Assembly: GCA_015350385.1 (NCBI GenBank)
Contig: WNKI01000002.1
Coordinates: 1,952,703-1,993,761, forward strand
Direction of reading: 5' to 3'
Source of the DNA: Aculops lycopersici
Lineage: Eukaryota > Arthropoda > Arachnida > Trombidiformes > Eriophyidae
DNA: 41,059 nt
Part shown: piece by piece, positions 39,492 to 41,059 of the stretch
Numbering within the stretch: the first letter of the stretch is position 1
How the letters are laid out: every line of letters starts with the position of its first letter
Program-made: the position numbers and the translations under genes
The notes under the pieces: model-generated
The model's database searches: none
Told to the model about the DNA's origin: nothing
The model's input: the letters and a program-made list of their open reading frames with translations, nothing else

Positions 39492-40454
39492 CAGGCAACA
39501 AGTCAAGCCGGAAGTTGCGGGCAATCGGCTAATCAGGGGCCACGAGATTAGAGCCAATTAGTGAGCCGCCAGTTTCCGGCGAGATGTCGACCAAGAAAAA
39601 AGCCGGCGGAAGTGGGAGCAGTGCAAACATGCATAGTCCGTCCCTCGTTCTCTGTCTCTCAGCTAATTAGGTGTCGGTGGTGAAACTTGGACTTGGCCCA
39701 GGAGACTAGCGAGTGGCAGGAGTTTGGTGTTGACAAGAGAAACACCAAAACAAGCCACCAAAATAGAGTCATGCAAACCGGCAGCAGGTTAGTCTCCCGC
39801 TCGTTGGCTTTCGCTAGAGTCGAGTGGAGTTCATGTTCATTGCTGGCGCCATGTTTGTGCGCGATTATTGATTTTAGCCCCGAATCCCTGGAGTGTGAAG
39901 GCGCGTGGTTGGCGTCGCTATGGCCGGTGCCAGTTTTGCTCGTGCCGCCAACTTGGTAGAAAAACCTGGACCGCCACTGGTACCGACGAGAAGTTAGCAG
40001 CCAGCGACCGAAACAAACGAAGCGGAGACGCGGGCATGATGCAGTGACGCAATTGGCGCTAACCTGGCGCCGGAAGTGGAGGCATCAGCGGCAACCCTTT
40101 TGGCATAAAGACAGGAGCAGCGAGTCTATTTGCTCAGTGCCAGCAGGAGCCCGTCGGCTTCTCGCTCCGCTTGCTCCAAATTCTGCGAGCCAGTGAAAGA
40201 AGTGGAAACTGGAAGTGGAAACTCCAAGGGGCCAACTCAATTTGGAGCAAGCAAGAAACTAGCTGAACCTAACTCAATCGAATAGAACCAAACTAAAGCC
40301 CGAAGCGAAGGCGAGGAGGCGACGCAAGCAAAGCCACCGACTGATCAATCATCGAGCTCCATTCGCATGTATTGAGTTTATTTTATTTTATTTCAACTGT
40401 CGACTTGGCGCCACCCAGACGCCAGTGGAGCCTCCAGTTTAGGCTCCACTCTCC

Positions 40455-40475
40455 AGTGTTCAGTGTTCAGTGTTC
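40455..40475. repeat. (AGTGTTC)3 tandem repeat
   Basis: Three perfect heptamers in noncoding DNA. Confidence 0.9.
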
Positions 40476-41059
40476 AGTTTCAGAGTTGGAACTCTGCGTT
40501 GCACTGCGAGCGGCGGATGTTGCGGCACGTAGACTTGGGCGCCGGAAATGGACGGCCAGCCGAGTGAATGGACGACTTTTGGCGGCAGCGGCTGAGGTGC
40601 GCCAATTGCTGCCGCGACCAGACCAAAGCGAGCAGCTTATTAGTATTCTAGTGACGAAGTCGCTTTGGATTTAGATGAATGGAGGGGCGAACGAGACTTT
40701 GTGGCTCGCTCTCGCCCTTTTTTCCTCCACTAGCGAAAGAACCTTTTGACTGAGGCGCTCGGCAAGCGAGTCGACTGGGCAGCGCACAGCTTCGAAGGGA
40801 GCCGCTGCTCTTTGCTTGCACTGGCTCTTGATCCGCAAGTTGGCGTCGCTATGTGGCGGCCACTCGGCGCCGTCGTGTGATCGATCACCAGGCGCGCGGA
40901 TCCACCAACCAGCGAGCCAAAGGAGCCAACCAAGGCAAACCGGAGACTCGTCGCCGATTGAGACCCAAAACGACAACCACGAGATCGACGAGCGAGCGAA
41001 ATCCAACCGGATAGCCGCGGATCCAGCGATTCGCTCGAAAGTCAGCCAGCAGTCGGAGT

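Larger units (their letters stand above)
31788..41059. other. gene-poor GC-rich right flank, no supported gene
   Basis: The longest frames (minus 37469-38260 with 263 codons, minus 37165-37788 with 207) overlap each other in different frames and show no domain or family pattern. The sequence is CpG-rich, with many simple repeats, six CCGGAAGT words and several hairpins. An AT-richer patch at about 33240-33660 holds a long palindrome. A TATA-like element at 38901-38911 has no ATG-started frame behind it. It could be intergenic, a giant intron or a noncoding-RNA locus. Confidence 0.6.

Noticed and set aside
1..41059. CRISPR arrays, insertion sequences, bacterial operons and retroelements.
   Set aside because: No regularly spaced direct repeats, transposase or reverse-transcriptase motifs, or long terminal repeats were seen. 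The gene content is eukaryotic.

Overview
The window reads as nuclear DNA of an intron-poor animal, most likely an arthropod. It carries eukaryotic genes (myosin VI, SEC63, a caspase, a sorting nexin, a cationic amino-acid transporter, an M14 carboxypeptidase) with TATA boxes and AATAAA signals. CpG is abundant, which suggests little CpG methylation. Five of the six clear genes are single uninterrupted reading frames. Myosin VI, split into dozens of exons in vertebrates, has only three coding exons. Such intron loss is known in eriophyoid mites (for example Aculops), so a mite of that kind is my best guess. It is inference; nothing here proves it.

Layout. 1-8.9 kb: GC-rich DNA with no convincing gene, full of short repeats and hairpins. 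8.9-9.5 kb, minus: a candidate two-exon gene for a small secreted protein. 10.5-13.7 kb, plus: a very long M14A carboxypeptidase. 14.1-20.3 kb, minus: myosin VI, tail-to-tail with the carboxypeptidase. 20.3-22.25 kb: no gene. 22.25-29.15 kb: an AT-richer island with three plus-strand intronless genes (effector-type caspase, SNX20/21-like PX protein, SEC63). 29.3-31.7 kb, minus: a CAT/SLC7 cationic amino-acid transporter, tail-to-tail with SEC63. 31.8-41.06 kb: GC-rich gene-poor DNA like the left flank.

The genes are unrelated neighbours, not a pathway or operon: secreted proteolysis, actin minus-end transport, apoptosis, endosomal sorting, ER translocation, and arginine/lysine uptake. The most interesting features are regulatory or architectural. 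The octamer CCGGAAGT (ETS-like) occurs about 18 times, in coding and noncoding DNA. Three exact let-7 seed-match 8-mers lie in the caspase 5' leader. A uORF overlaps the transporter start. Long insertions interrupt the carboxypeptidase and PX domains. Several perfect hairpins lie in the gene-poor flanks. I saw no tRNA, rRNA, CRISPR array or recognisable transposon. All counts are by eye.
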